Origin: Cyanobacteria bacterium TGS_CYA1
Lineage (GTDB): Bacteria > Cyanobacteriota > Vampirovibrionia > Obscuribacterales > Obscuribacteraceae
Direction of reading: 5' to 3'
NCBI GenBank assembly: GCA_026129135.1
Contig: JAHCIQ010000001.1
Coordinates: 806,001-870,000 of the forward strand
Length of the DNA: 64,000 nucleotides
How positions within the stretch are numbered: the first letter of the stretch is position 1; every line of letters starts with the position of its first letter. Below are positions 8,133 to 17,936 of this stretch, piece after piece. A program made the position numbers and the translations under genes. The notes below the pieces were generated by a model. That model had not been told where the DNA came from, ran no database searches, and saw only the letters and a list, made by a program, of their open reading frames with translations.

Positions 8133-9185
8133 ATGAGGCTAAATTTTTTAGACAAACATTCAAGATTTTTTTTGTTGGCGTTATTGTTAGCTCAGGCGGC
8201 GCCGACTCTGGCGCAAGCGAACAAATCGCAACTGCTCCAACCGGAAGCGCCTCAATACGCACCGGTGTCGGATATCGCGCCGACTCAGCCAGCGCCCCAG
8301 CCTCAGTCGCAGCCTCAATATCAAAATAATTTCCAGCCGCAGTCTCAGTATCAGGCGCAGCAACCTTACCAGCAACAGCCCTATCAAAGCGCACCGCCGC
8401 AATATCAACAGCAGCCCTATCAAGGACAGCAGCAGTATCAGCAACAGCCTTATGCTAATCAGGCGCCCGTATATCGTGAGCAGTATTCGGGCAACTATAT
8501 GCCGCCTCCCCAGGGTCAGGGTCAGTATCAAGGCGGAGCGCAGACCGGTTATTACCCGCCGCGGCCGATGTATCAAACTCCAAACATGCCGCAAGCAGGC
8601 GCTGGTGTGACTTTGAACGTCACTTTGCAGACAGCTATTTCTACCCAGATTGCCCGTCAGGGCGACTTGGTCCAGGGTGTCATCAATCAAAATATCAATC
8701 TTGGAAATGGTGGTTTCATCCCTGCAGGAACGATGGTGACAGGCACTGTCACTGATTCTATTGCAGGGCGCAGATTATCTCGTTCTGGCTTGCTCAGCAT
8801 TTCCTTCAACGCAATAAGACTGCCATCGGGACAGTCTATTCCCATAACTGCCCATTTAGTGGGCGATCTGGGCAAATATTCCAATAAGGGTTCGGGCGGA
8901 AACGACGTTTACCGTGGAGAGGGCTGGGGAGCAAAAGCCGGTCAAACTCTAATTCGAGGCGGTGCTGGTGCTGGGCTTGGTGCTGCGCTTGGTACCGGAG
9001 TTGGTGCTATCGCAGGTGGAGGGCACGGCGCTGGAATGGGCGCCTGGTCTGGTGCTGCGATAGGCGGTGGCATTGGTGTTGCAGATATGCTCTTGCGCAA
9101 AGGCAAAGACGTTTTGATACCAGCTGGAACGTCTATCCAGATTCAGTTAGACGCACCAGTAGGCGTTCCTGGCGGAAGCGTCTGA
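8133..9185 (+). CDS. Secreted Gln/Pro/Tyr-rich protein with beta domain and glycine zipper
   Basis: A 350-residue protein with a signal peptide (FFLLALLLAQAAPTLAQA). Residues about 35-150 are low complexity, built from repeated QQPYQ/QYQ units encoded by near-identical CAGCAACAGCCCTATCAA-type stretches (8350-8455). A folded segment (about 160-235: 'LNVTLQTAISTQIARQGDLVQGVI...FIPAGTMVTGTVTD') resembles the beta domain of VirB10/TrbI-like and FlgA/SAF-type envelope proteins. A Gly/Ala zipper of about 50 residues follows ('GAGAGLGAALGTGVGAIAGG'), then 'VLIPAGTSIQIQLDAPV'. Probably an envelope structural protein; no operon partner is obvious. Confidence 0.65.
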   Translation: MRLNFLDKHSRFFLLALLLAQAAPTLAQANKSQLLQPEAPQYAPVSDIAPTQPAPQPQSQPQYQNNFQPQSQYQAQQPYQQQPYQSAPPQYQQQPYQGQQQYQQQPYANQAPVYREQYSGNYMPPPQGQGQYQGGAQTGYYPPRPMYQTPNMPQAGAGVTLNVTLQTAISTQIARQGDLVQGVINQNINLGNGGFIPAGTMVTGTVTDSIAGRRLSRSGLLSISFNAIRLPSGQSIPITAHLVGDLGKYSNKGSGGNDVYRGEGWGAKAGQTLIRGGAGAGLGAALGTGVGAIAGGGHGAGMGAWSGAAIGGGIGVADMLLRKGKDVLIPAGTSIQIQLDAPVGVPGGSV

Positions 9186-9188
9186 GTC

Positions 9189-10367
9189 CTAAATTTCTTT
9201 TGTTTTGGTTTTTACTGCGCCTTGAGATTGTTTGAGCAGATAATTTCGTTTCTCTGTAATCTCTGAAACCGAGGCGTGGTGCGGTCCATTCAAGTGTTGT
9301 TTTATTTTGAGCTCGCGCGAAAGATAATTGGCTGCTTCGACATGGTGACCATGACTTTCTTTCATGTTCGCTAAAGATTCAAGTACGCTTGCTACATAGC
9401 CGCTATTTTGCCCGTGTGATTTCTCAAACGAAGCAAGCGCTTGTTTGTACATACTTTCCGCTTCTTGCGCTTTTCCCGAATTGCTCAAGCTTATAGCCAG
9501 CGCATCTAGTTTTGAATATGTTTGAGGATGAGACATGCCAACGCTCTTCAAGCTGATGTCGTAAGCTTTCTGCAAATAAGTGACAGCTTTCTCATGCTGA
9601 CCTTGACCCTGATAAAGTTTGCCAAGATTTTCCAGGCTGGAAGACAGTCCTAGATGGTTGCCGTGCAGAAAGCGTTCTCTTATATTGAGCGCCATCTTAT
9701 ATAGTTTCTCTGCTTCAAGCTGCGCTTTATCGTCTTTTATACTGCGATATGCAGTGCCAAGCGAATCGAACATTACTGCCAGGTCTAGATATTCGCTCTT
9801 TACCTTGCCTTCGGTCATAGTTTTGGCTTTATCGAGTAAGCTCGATGCGTCCTTCAAATTGGGATGTTTGCTGTAAAAGTTATTTAGGTTTTTGAAACCA
9901 GAATTCATCGCGTCCAGTTCTTTATTGCGCTGATCGCCAAAATTGATGATCTGCTCGCCTACTGTTTCGGCTTTGGTATATTCTTTGCGTGCGATATAAA
10001 AGTGGCATAGTTTAGCTACACTATCGACTACTTCAGTATTGAAAGGACCCAGTGCCTTTTGTCTAATTCGCACTGCTTGCTCGAAGAGAGGCTGAGCTTT
10101 GTCAAGATTGCCTCGAGCCTGGTGCAATGTACCAAGATTTGTAAGGCTGATAGCCTGGAAAAGCTCATTGTTGCACTTGTTTTTTGATTCTTCTAAAGCC
10201 GCAGTAAATTCTCTGAGTGCTTCGCCATAGCGCATATCCTGGAAAGCAGAAGCGCCAGCCTGGGTGTGCCCTTGCCATTTCGCTTCGTCAAATGCCAGAG
10301 CCGCTGAGCAGGATAGACCAAGAAACGCCGTGCTCAGGCTTACAAGAGTTACGCTGATTCTTTTCAT
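9189..10367 (-). CDS. Secreted TPR protein of kinesin-light-chain type
   Basis: A start at ATG 10367 gives a clean signal peptide (MKRISVTLVSLSTAFLGLSC...ALA); an upstream in-frame start at 10430 would add 21 residues and bury it. The mature protein (about 365 residues) is a run of 42-residue TPR_12 repeats with the typical 'A...Y..AL.I.E...G..H...A..L.NLG.LY...G....A...L..A' pattern. An exported protein-interaction scaffold is the natural reading. It ends three bases after the stop of the converging glycine-zipper gene. Confidence 0.8.
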   Translation of the reverse strand: MKRISVTLVSLSTAFLGLSCSAALAFDEAKWQGHTQAGASAFQDMRYGEALREFTAALEESKNKCNNELFQAISLTNLGTLHQARGNLDKAQPLFEQAVRIRQKALGPFNTEVVDSVAKLCHFYIARKEYTKAETVGEQIINFGDQRNKELDAMNSGFKNLNNFYSKHPNLKDASSLLDKAKTMTEGKVKSEYLDLAVMFDSLGTAYRSIKDDKAQLEAEKLYKMALNIRERFLHGNHLGLSSSLENLGKLYQGQGQHEKAVTYLQKAYDISLKSVGMSHPQTYSKLDALAISLSNSGKAQEAESMYKQALASFEKSHGQNSGYVASVLESLANMKESHGHHVEAANYLSRELKIKQHLNGPHHASVSEITEKRNYLLKQSQGAVKTKTKEI

Positions 10368-10477
10368 TAAATAACCCAGGACCAAGCCAATATAGAAGAA
10401 ATTGTAACCTATAAGCAGTTTTCTTCGCATTAGGGTATCTTATCTTTTGCCCATTCAATTAATGTTAGAGGCTAAGG

Positions 10478-13285
10478 ATGACAAGAAGTACACTGGAAAA
10501 AGCTAAGAAGGCTGTAACGGCCAAATTTGTCGGACAGGACAAAGGAGTGGTCGAATATAAATATGATAATGGGCTGAAGCTTTTACTGGTCGAAAATCAC
10601 ACCGCACCGGTAGTGACGATACTTGTTCTATACAAGGTAGGAAGTCGCAACGAAGGTGTCGGATTTACAGGTGCTACTCACTTTCTCGAGCACATGCTCT
10701 TCAAAGGCACAAAAGCACACAATGCAGACAAAGGCAACGGCATAGACGATTTGCTTACCCAGATCGGTGCTTACTGGAATGCCACCACTTGGTTCGATCG
10801 CACCAGTTATTTCGAGGTGGTACCAGTCGAGTATATGGAATTATGCGTGAAGCTTGAAGCCGACCGCATGCGTAATTTGCTTTTGCGTCAATCAGACAGA
10901 AATTCTGAAATGTCGGTGGTGCGCAACGAGTTGGAGCGCGGCGAAAATTATCCCGATGAAGTGCTGGAGAAGGAATTGTATGCAATAGCATTTCGCGAGC
11001 ATCCGTATCACCATCCTACTATCGGCTGGCGCTCGGATGTAGAAGGTGTGCCGCTTGATAGATTGAAAAAATTCTATGATACTTTCTATTGGCCAAATAA
11101 CGCTACTGTCGTTTTGCTTGGTGACTTCGAGCAAGACAATGCACTTTCGATGGTCGACAAATATTTTGGAAAAATTCCCGGTTCGCCAGAGCCTATTCCG
11201 ACTGTTTACACCACCGAGCCACCGCAAGAAGGCGAGCGCCGTTTCGAAGTCAGTCGTGCAGGCGATTTGCCGCGCGTTTGGCTTGGATTCAAAGTTTGCG
11301 AAGCTGTGCACGAAGACAATTATGCCATTGCTGCAATCAGACAAATTCTTGGAAGCACCTATGAGCGCTCGAGCAGATTGTATAAAGCCCTTGTAGATAA
11401 CGGTATCGCCTGTGATGTCTTTGCCAGACACGACGAATTGCGTGATCCCGGTTTGTTCATGGTTGGCGCCACTCTCAATCCAGGGGCGACATTACTCAAA
11501 GCAGAGAAAATACTCAATGCAGAAATGCAAAAATTCTGCAGCGAGCCTGTCACAAAGGAGGAACTTGCAAGAGCCAAGAGTGCTAATCGCAAAGGGACAA
11601 TTTTAGCCAAAGCCGATTCGAGCAGTCTTGCATTTATGTTGGGTGAAGCCGAGTCCAAGGCAGATTGGCAGTGGCTCATGAATTACGATGAGAAATTCGA
11701 GGAATTGACTGCTGAAAAAATTCAGGAAGTGGCATCCAAATATTTCCTCAACAAAAACAAAACTGTCGGTCACTTCAAGCCCTTGAACCTGGACGAAGCC
11801 ATGCTTGAAGATGCAGGCGAAGTCGAGGAGCAAGAACTCGAAGCCCCAGACGAACATGCCGAGCCAACCAGTGCTCTGCCGTTGAAAGAACCAGAAGTGG
11901 TGGCAGCAGAAGCGCCTGATTTAAAGGGCTGTCTCACTAAAGAAGAAGTGAAAAAGTTTCTGGAACCGAATCCAAAAACAGTGGCTGTGAAATTGAAAAA
12001 ATCGCCTGTCACCGCCTCGTTTGAAGAGCGGGTCAAAAAGGTGGTTCTGCCTAACGGTCTGACTTTGCAGTTCTTGCCCAGTTTTGGCACCGGCTGTGTT
12101 GGAATGGCCGTTAATGTCAAAGCAGGAAAATATTTTACCCACGACAGACCTTCGAGTCAGTCGGAACTTGTCGGCGATTTGTTATCGCGTGGTTCGAGCA
12201 AATACAGCAAAGCTGATATTGCCGAAGCACTCGAAAACATGGGAATTCCTGGAGGTCTTGAATTTTCGGTCGATAATTATCGAATGGGAATTGGCACTCA
12301 TGTAGTGAGAGAAGATTTTCCTCTTTATCTCGATATTTTGAGCGATATTATGCGCAATCCCACGCTCGATGACGAAGAACTGAAAAAAATTCAGATCGAA
12401 TGGCGCGCCCGCTTGATTGAAAGTGCCAACAACACGAGAAGTGTGGCATGGTACGGCATGAAGAATGCTCTTTATTCAAAAGAGCACCCCTTCTCCGAGC
12501 CTGGCTTTAAACAGCAGATCGAAGAGTTGATGAAAATCAAACGCTCCGATCTGGTCGATGTTCATCGTCGTCTTCTTACTCCTCAGTCGACTATCATTAC
12601 CATTGTTGGTGATACCAGTTTCGAAGAAGTGGAGCGCGAGATTCTGGCCAAATTCGGTAGCTGGCAGGGTGAAAAGCAACCCGAGGTAGTGATACCAGAG
12701 ACAGTATTGCCGAGTAAGCGCAGTTATTATCAGAGTTTCTTGCCCGACAAGAGCAGTGCCGACATTGTGCTTGCCCATCCATGTACTCTGATGAGAAAGA
12801 ATGCTGATTTTTATTCGGCACGCTTAGCCAACGCAGCCCTTGGACAGGATACGATTACTTCGCGATTAGGCAATGTGGTGAGAGACAAAGCCGGCTTGAC
12901 CTATGGTGTCAACTCCAGTTTCTCCGATACCACATATGGAGGTACTCCCTGGTCGGTTCAACTGACCGTCAATCCTTCTAATGTGGCTAAATCTCTTCGT
13001 CTCGTCGACGAGGTACTGGCAGAGTTCATGGGTAGAGGCGTGAGCGAAGAAGAACTCGCTCGCGAAGCTGGACGCGCGGTTGGATCCTTTAAAGTGGGAC
13101 TGTCGTCACCGTCGGGAATCGCACGGGTACTGACCGAACTCGAATTTATCGGACTTGGTGCCAAGGAACTAGATATGGTATCAACACGCTATTTATCGGT
13201 CACCAAATCGGACGTGGATAAATCGCTCAAAAAGTATCTACACCCCGATAAACTCACGTGTGTGATAGCTGGTACGCTCAAGTAA
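10478..13285 (+). CDS. Zinc protease, M16 (pitrilysin) family, double-domain
   Basis: A 935-residue protein with two fused M16 halves. The first carries the inverted zinc motif H68-FLE-H72 with the third ligand in 'RNELERGENYP' (E150). The second half (from about residue 515) lacks HxxEH, as usual for the inactive partner domain, and has the conserved 'R/Y' substrate-binding block near 'RDKAGLTYGVNSSF'. The halves are joined by an acidic linker (about 440-490, Glu/Ala/Pro-rich). No signal peptide is seen, so it is predicted cytoplasmic, unlike many PqqL-like relatives. M16 enzymes degrade peptides inside a closed chamber. Confidence 0.88.
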   Translation: MTRSTLEKAKKAVTAKFVGQDKGVVEYKYDNGLKLLLVENHTAPVVTILVLYKVGSRNEGVGFTGATHFLEHMLFKGTKAHNADKGNGIDDLLTQIGAYWNATTWFDRTSYFEVVPVEYMELCVKLEADRMRNLLLRQSDRNSEMSVVRNELERGENYPDEVLEKELYAIAFREHPYHHPTIGWRSDVEGVPLDRLKKFYDTFYWPNNATVVLLGDFEQDNALSMVDKYFGKIPGSPEPIPTVYTTEPPQEGERRFEVSRAGDLPRVWLGFKVCEAVHEDNYAIAAIRQILGSTYERSSRLYKALVDNGIACDVFARHDELRDPGLFMVGATLNPGATLLKAEKILNAEMQKFCSEPVTKEELARAKSANRKGTILAKADSSSLAFMLGEAESKADWQWLMNYDEKFEELTAEKIQEVASKYFLNKNKTVGHFKPLNLDEAMLEDAGEVEEQELEAPDEHAEPTSALPLKEPEVVAAEAPDLKGCLTKEEVKKFLEPNPKTVAVKLKKSPVTASFEERVKKVVLPNGLTLQFLPSFGTGCVGMAVNVKAGKYFTHDRPSSQSELVGDLLSRGSSKYSKADIAEALENMGIPGGLEFSVDNYRMGIGTHVVREDFPLYLDILSDIMRNPTLDDEELKKIQIEWRARLIESANNTRSVAWYGMKNALYSKEHPFSEPGFKQQIEELMKIKRSDLVDVHRRLLTPQSTIITIVGDTSFEEVEREILAKFGSWQGEKQPEVVIPETVLPSKRSYYQSFLPDKSSADIVLAHPCTLMRKNADFYSARLANAALGQDTITSRLGNVVRDKAGLTYGVNSSFSDTTYGGTPWSVQLTVNPSNVAKSLRLVDEVLAEFMGRGVSEEELAREAGRAVGSFKVGLSSPSGIARVLTELEFIGLGAKELDMVSTRYLSVTKSDVDKSLKKYLHPDKLTCVIAGTLK

Positions 13286-13417
13286 TTTCTCGCTTGGCAA
13301 GTTGAACCGAAGGTGGTACCGCTCTGGTATCACGGGCGAAACTATATACTTTGCGCCGAAAGTTAGCTACTATTCATCTGGAGAGTAAACTTTTCAGAGA
13401 TAGAGAGAGCAAACATC

Positions 13418-14056
13418 ATGGAATACATTCAAGGCGCCGCCGCTCATAACTTCGCTCCGGATCCAGCTCAGGCTGAAGAAGCCAGAATGGAAGTGGATAA
13501 CTTGCTCAACAGTTTGCTCGATTCGGTATTTGATCCATCCGGTTCAGCCGAAGCCGAGGTCAAAGAGGCTGTTCAGGTTACTCGTCCTCGCGTTTTCAAA
13601 CGTCATTCTCAAGTCAATTTCGCAAATCCTGCCAAACTTAAAGAATCTACTGGTGGTGGCAAGCTGGTGCCTTTATTCGAAAAAGGCGACAGTGCTTCCA
13701 TGCAAAAGCCAAGCATTTTCGGTCCAGATGAAGATGACGACATGATGCAAAAATTCCAGTTGCGCACAAGGCTGCTGGAAGCCCAGCTCGATAGCCGCAA
13801 CAGAGAATTGCGTCTCACTATCGAAAGAATGCGACTTCTAGAGCTTTCATTGATTGAAAAAGATGAGCAACTCGAGATAGTTCCTGAACTTTTGGCGCGT
13901 TGCGTCCAGGCAACACAGTACGAAGAAGAACTTGTACAATTGAAAGATAGCCTGGAGTGTTTATCAGAGGAACTGACCATGACCACTGCCAGGTTGGATG
14001 ATTTGAAGTCCCACTGGCTTGGTAGGTTCAGTCTCTGGATATGCGACCAAAAATAA
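13418..14056 (+). CDS. Coiled-coil protein of unknown function
   Basis: A 212-residue protein. Residues 1-110 look disordered and charged; 115-205 form a long heptad-rich coiled coil ('QLRTRLLEAQLDSRNRELRLTIERMRLLELSL...'). No recognised domain. It heads a closely packed run reaching the hem genes and overlaps the next gene by 16 bases, so translational coupling is likely. The 132-bp region upstream carries a TATACT -10-like box (13345-13350). Confidence 0.6.
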   Translation: MEYIQGAAAHNFAPDPAQAEEARMEVDNLLNSLLDSVFDPSGSAEAEVKEAVQVTRPRVFKRHSQVNFANPAKLKESTGGGKLVPLFEKGDSASMQKPSIFGPDEDDDMMQKFQLRTRLLEAQLDSRNRELRLTIERMRLLELSLIEKDEQLEIVPELLARCVQATQYEEELVQLKDSLECLSEELTMTTARLDDLKSHWLGRFSLWICDQK

Positions 14057-14739
14057 GCATCTTTTTCCTGATAGGCTCGACAATTTTTCACTGTCTTTCT
14101 AGTTTCGTTCCAGTTTGGGCTGAAATTGAAGATCCTTCCGTTTTGACTCGTTTTGGCTCGCTCAAACCCAGCGCTGCCTTAAATAGCAAAAGCTGGTATC
14201 AGCTCGATCAAAAAGCACGCAAGTCTCTGAGCGAAGGTGATACTTCACAGGCAGAACAATTTTGGAAAGAAGCTTGTGCTGCAGCTGAGGCAAGCAATAA
14301 CGTCTATCCAGGAGTCGTGAATTGTTTGATTGGCATTTCGCGCCTCTATCACGACAAAAACAATTTCGGTGAATCTGACCGTGTCTACGAGCTTGCTATG
14401 CGCAATATGGAGGGGCTGGTCGGACGCTCTGCACCAGAGTATGCCAAACAATTGCCAGATTTAGCCTGGTTGTATTTGAAACACAATAAACCAGACAAAG
14501 CCGAGTATATTTTGAAACAAGCAGTGAAAACAAATGAAACCGCATATGGTTCTAAAAGCGTGCAATGCATGGAGAGTTTGAGAGAATATGCCAATTTTCT
14601 CAATAATCAAAATCGCAGCAACGAAGCGTCGCTGCTCGAATTGCAAATCAAAAAAATTGAAGAACATATAAATGAATCGAATAATAATACTCAATCTGAT
14701 ATTCAGATAGACCAGGCGAGCCCAAACGATGGAAACTAG
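14041..14739 (+). CDS. Secreted TPR protein
   Basis: A 232-residue protein with a signal peptide (MRPKISIFFLIGSTIFHC...VWA). Three to four TPR units follow (about residues 50-205), such as 'SDRVYELAMRNMEGLVG' and 'PDKAEYILKQAVKTNETAYG'. The C-terminus is Asn/Gln-rich. It overlaps the coiled-coil gene upstream by 16 bases and the membrane protein downstream by 11, so all three are almost certainly one transcript. Confidence 0.7.
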   Translation: MRPKISIFFLIGSTIFHCLSSFVPVWAEIEDPSVLTRFGSLKPSAALNSKSWYQLDQKARKSLSEGDTSQAEQFWKEACAAAEASNNVYPGVVNCLIGISRLYHDKNNFGESDRVYELAMRNMEGLVGRSAPEYAKQLPDLAWLYLKHNKPDKAEYILKQAVKTNETAYGSKSVQCMESLREYANFLNNQNRSNEASLLELQIKKIEEHINESNNNTQSDIQIDQASPNDGN

Positions 14740-16876
14740 TTCGAAAAAATCGGTCTACATAGAATTATTTCTGCTTAGTTTCGCTTCGCTCTTTTTCGAA
14801 CTCCTTGTTATACGCTGGATGTCTGCCGATATACGCGCTTTTACAGTGTTAAAAAGTTTTCCGCTTGCTGCCTGTTATATCGGAGTAGGATTGGGATTCG
14901 CCCAGACAAGCGATAAGTCTTTCAAATATGCACCATTCTTTCTCTTTTTGACCTGTTTGATAATCAAGGTCATTAGCTTCACGGATATTGCCTGTGCGCC
15001 ATTTCCTTCACCGCGAGTCTATAGCTGGATAAGTATTTTATCTGATAGCCAGAGTCTTGCAAGTCCAGCTTTCATGTCATATCTTGGACTGTTTTTAATT
15101 GGCGTGATTGTTCTTTTGGTGGGACCATTTTTCACTTCGCTTGCAATCGGCAGTCGGCTTGGGGTTCTGTTCCAGGACCAAAGACCAATTACTAGTTATT
15201 CAGTAAATCTTGCCGGCGCAACATGCGGAACAGTCGCTTTTGCTGTCCTGTCATTTTTGAGTATTGGACCTGGGATTTTGTTTGCGGTACCAGCGGTGAT
15301 ACTGGGCATTTATTTGACCCGAAAGATTTCTCTTTCTCTCATAGTGTCTTTAGCTTCGCTCATAGCGTGCGTATCGATTGGATTCTGGACTGTAGACAAA
15401 CCAGATACTAAAACTTTCTGGTCGCCTTATGAGCGAGTAGATTTCGTGGACATGCTCGACAAGGGCAAACTCATTGGCTGGCGTTTGCTCGTAAACAGAG
15501 TGGGTCAGCAGAGTCTCTTCAATAAACTGGACAAAGATAGTTTGAGCGAAGATGGCAGAAGAGAGTATTTGCTTTCGCTGGACAATCACAAGATTCCATT
15601 TTTATTCAAACGTGATGCAAAGGATATTTTGACTCTGGCATCTGGACTTGGGAATGATGTAACGGCTGCCGTGCATGAAACAAGCGGGAATATAGATTCT
15701 GTAGAGATTGACCCGGTCACAATCAAATTAGGCAAGCAATATAACGATGAAAAGCCATATTCGTCGCCACGCGTAAAAATCTATTGTGACGATGCAAGAC
15801 ATTTTGTCGAGCAAACTGATAAAAAATACGACCTTGTTCGTTTTTCATTTCTCGACAGTATGACCGTACTTTCGCAAAGTTCGACCAATAGACTCGATAA
15901 TTATGTCTACACAAGAGAAAGTATCGAACACGCCTTGTCTCTTTTGAAACCTGGTGGCATGTGTTTCATTTCTTTCTACGCTAAAGAAAAATGGTTTACA
16001 GACAGGCTCTACTGGACAATTACTAAAGCTGCTGGATACAAGCCTCTTTCTTTTGCTTACGATTTACCCGACGGACAAAATGTCTTTTTCGTTTTGTCTG
16101 ACGATGTCAAAAACGGCAATCAAAAACTTCCCGAAGATATGCCTAAAATGATGCCCGGTCCTCTGTCTCTTATCGAGGCACCACCCGAGCCTGAGCGCAT
16201 TTTGACCGATGACTGGCCATTTTTATACTGGCAAGAAAAAGGAATCGATATTGGATATTTAGCTGTCACCCTTGAAATAGTTCTGCTCAGTCTGCTTGTA
16301 GGACACAAAGTGGTGCTGGGTAATTCCAGGGGCAAATACTGGCAGATGTTTTTCCTTGGCAGTGCCTTTCTTTTGCTTGAGCTTCAGTCTATTGCTCGCT
16401 TTTCGCTTATGTTCGGCACAACCTGGGTTACATCGTCCATCGTGATTGCAAGTGTGCTCGCCATGCTTCTTGTTGCTAACCTAATAGTGGCATATTATTC
16501 AAAATGGCTCTGGTCAAAAATTTCAATGTTGTATGCCGCATTGATGGTGACTTTAATTGCAAGTTATCTCTTCCCTTTTGGACAGCTCATCCACAGTCAT
16601 CTTCCAGAGACATTGACTTTCGGATTGTCGACAATCGTTACTCTGGCACCGATGTTTATGGCAGGTTTGATTTTTGGCAGTTCGCTCGATAACTCGGACA
16701 ATTCATCGGTGTCTATAGGATTCAACTTACTTGGTGGAGTTCTTGGCGCCTTGCTTGAATATTTCACCAGTTATACCGGCATCAACGGCATTATTCTGGT
16801 TTCGCTCGGGCTTTATGTAGTTTCTTACCTTTGTCTTAAAGCGGACGTGGTCAAAAGCGCAAAAGCTGTAGAATAA
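14729..16876 (+). CDS. Membrane protein with spermidine-synthase-like (Rossmann methyltransferase fold) domain
   Basis: A 715-residue protein in three parts: about six transmembrane helices (residues 8-225), a soluble Rossmann domain (about 230-460), and about seven more helices (490-710). The soluble domain carries 'ILTLASGLGNDVTAAV' (nucleoside-binding loop), 'SVEIDPVTIKLG', 'VKIYCDDARHFVEQ' and 'YDLVRFSFLDS', matching the spermidine synthase/SpeE fold. Such membrane-embedded aminopropyltransferase-like proteins are common in bacteria, but their substrates are mostly unknown. It lies four bases before hemE; the reason for this linkage is not clear. Confidence 0.75.
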   Translation: METSSKKSVYIELFLLSFASLFFELLVIRWMSADIRAFTVLKSFPLAACYIGVGLGFAQTSDKSFKYAPFFLFLTCLIIKVISFTDIACAPFPSPRVYSWISILSDSQSLASPAFMSYLGLFLIGVIVLLVGPFFTSLAIGSRLGVLFQDQRPITSYSVNLAGATCGTVAFAVLSFLSIGPGILFAVPAVILGIYLTRKISLSLIVSLASLIACVSIGFWTVDKPDTKTFWSPYERVDFVDMLDKGKLIGWRLLVNRVGQQSLFNKLDKDSLSEDGRREYLLSLDNHKIPFLFKRDAKDILTLASGLGNDVTAAVHETSGNIDSVEIDPVTIKLGKQYNDEKPYSSPRVKIYCDDARHFVEQTDKKYDLVRFSFLDSMTVLSQSSTNRLDNYVYTRESIEHALSLLKPGGMCFISFYAKEKWFTDRLYWTITKAAGYKPLSFAYDLPDGQNVFFVLSDDVKNGNQKLPEDMPKMMPGPLSLIEAPPEPERILTDDWPFLYWQEKGIDIGYLAVTLEIVLLSLLVGHKVVLGNSRGKYWQMFFLGSAFLLLELQSIARFSLMFGTTWVTSSIVIASVLAMLLVANLIVAYYSKWLWSKISMLYAALMVTLIASYLFPFGQLIHSHLPETLTFGLSTIVTLAPMFMAGLIFGSSLDNSDNSSVSIGFNLLGGVLGALLEYFTSYTGINGIILVSLGLYVVSYLCLKADVVKSAKAVE

Positions 16877-16880
16877 GGCA

Positions 16881-17936
16881 ATGTCCACGTTGAAAAATAC
16901 TAAAGAAAAGGGCACCAGTACATTTTTGCGGACTTTTGCCCGCGAAAAGACTGAACATACCCCCGTCTGGTTGATGCGCCAGGCTGGTCGTTATATGAAG
17001 GAATATCGTGATCTCAAGGAGAAATGGGGCTTTCTAGAGCTCTGTCACAATCCCGAGCTTGCAGCCACAGTCACCACAGACGCTGCAAAAGCCCTCAAAG
17101 TGGACGCCGCAATCATATTTGCTGACATTCTTCTCATTTTGGAAGCGCTGGATTTGGGTCTCCATTTCGAGGCCGGCGAAGGTCCGGTTATTGAAAAGCC
17201 TATTCGAAGCGTCAATGATGTAAACAGCTTGCCTGACATAAACGCTGGACAAAAGTTGTCTTATGTCGGGCAGTCAATCAAAAACACTATTCATAATTTG
17301 GGTCCGGACATTCCGGTGATTGGTTTTGCCGGAGCGCCGTTTACGGTTGCATCCTATGCAATCGAGGGTGGTGGCAGTCGCAATTTCGAAAAAGCCAAGT
17401 CTTTCATGTATTACCAAAGCGAAGCCTGGCACAATCTCATGGATAAGCTTGTGATGCACACTGCAGCTTATCTCAATATGCAAGTTGAAAATGGGGCAAG
17501 TGTAGTCCAGCTGTTCGACAGTTGGGTTGGCGCGCTAAGTCCTTCTGATTTCAAAGAATTCGCCATGCCTCATTTGAAAAAACTGGTGGCATCTATCTCA
17601 AAAGACGCTTATATAGTTTATTTCGGTACACAGACCAACGGTTTACTCGAAGAGCTTAGCCAGCTCGATGCACACACCATTGGGGTAGATTGGCGTATCG
17701 ATTTAGATAAAGCCTGGGATGTCATCGGGCACGACAAAGGTATTCAGGGCAATTTAGACCCGGTCACTTTGTTTGCAGACAAAGACACCATCAAGAAAAG
17801 AGCGATTGAAATTTTAGACAAGGCAGAAGGACGACCAGGATACATCTTCAATCTGGGTCACGGTATATTGCCCCAAACGCCTGTGGATAACGTTAAGTAT
17901 CTGGTTGAAGTGGTTCACTCATACAAAAGCAAATGA
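16881..17936 (+). CDS. hemE: Uroporphyrinogen decarboxylase
   Basis: A 351-residue protein of standard length. The signature 'PVWLMRQAGRYMKEYRDL' near the N-terminus carries the two substrate-binding arginines; 'AAIIFADILLILEALDLGL' has the catalytic Asp, and 'GFAGAPFTVASYAIEGGGS', 'QLFDSWVGALS' and 'LGHGILPQTPVDNVK' are all conserved. It converts uroporphyrinogen III to coproporphyrinogen III in haem synthesis. Its stop overlaps the start of the protoporphyrinogen oxidase gene by four bases (ATGA). Confidence 0.97.
   Translation: MSTLKNTKEKGTSTFLRTFAREKTEHTPVWLMRQAGRYMKEYRDLKEKWGFLELCHNPELAATVTTDAAKALKVDAAIIFADILLILEALDLGLHFEAGEGPVIEKPIRSVNDVNSLPDINAGQKLSYVGQSIKNTIHNLGPDIPVIGFAGAPFTVASYAIEGGGSRNFEKAKSFMYYQSEAWHNLMDKLVMHTAAYLNMQVENGASVVQLFDSWVGALSPSDFKEFAMPHLKKLVASISKDAYIVYFGTQTNGLLEELSQLDAHTIGVDWRIDLDKAWDVIGHDKGIQGNLDPVTLFADKDTIKKRAIEILDKAEGRPGYIFNLGHGILPQTPVDNVKYLVEVVHSYKSK

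Noticed and set aside
8350..8460. Short tandem repeats that look like an array
   Set aside because: They are degenerate QQPYQ codon repeats in a reading frame, not a CRISPR or DNA-level repeat with spacers.
8187..8690. 167-codon minus-strand frame rich in Leu, Arg and Ile
   Set aside because: It is the mirror of the Gln/Pro/Tyr repeat region of the secreted protein; its composition follows from CAG/CAA/TAT codons on the other strand.
10892..11431. 179-codon minus-strand frame opposite the M16 protease
   Set aside because: The plus-strand protein carries the zinc motif and conserved family blocks; the antisense has no recognisable feature.
13310..13322. AAGGTGGTACCGC, identical to much of the T-box antiterminator core
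   Set aside because: Only 25 bases separate it from the upstream gene's stop, leaving no room for stem I and the specifier loop. The downstream gene is not related to tRNA charging or amino acids, and no terminator follows.
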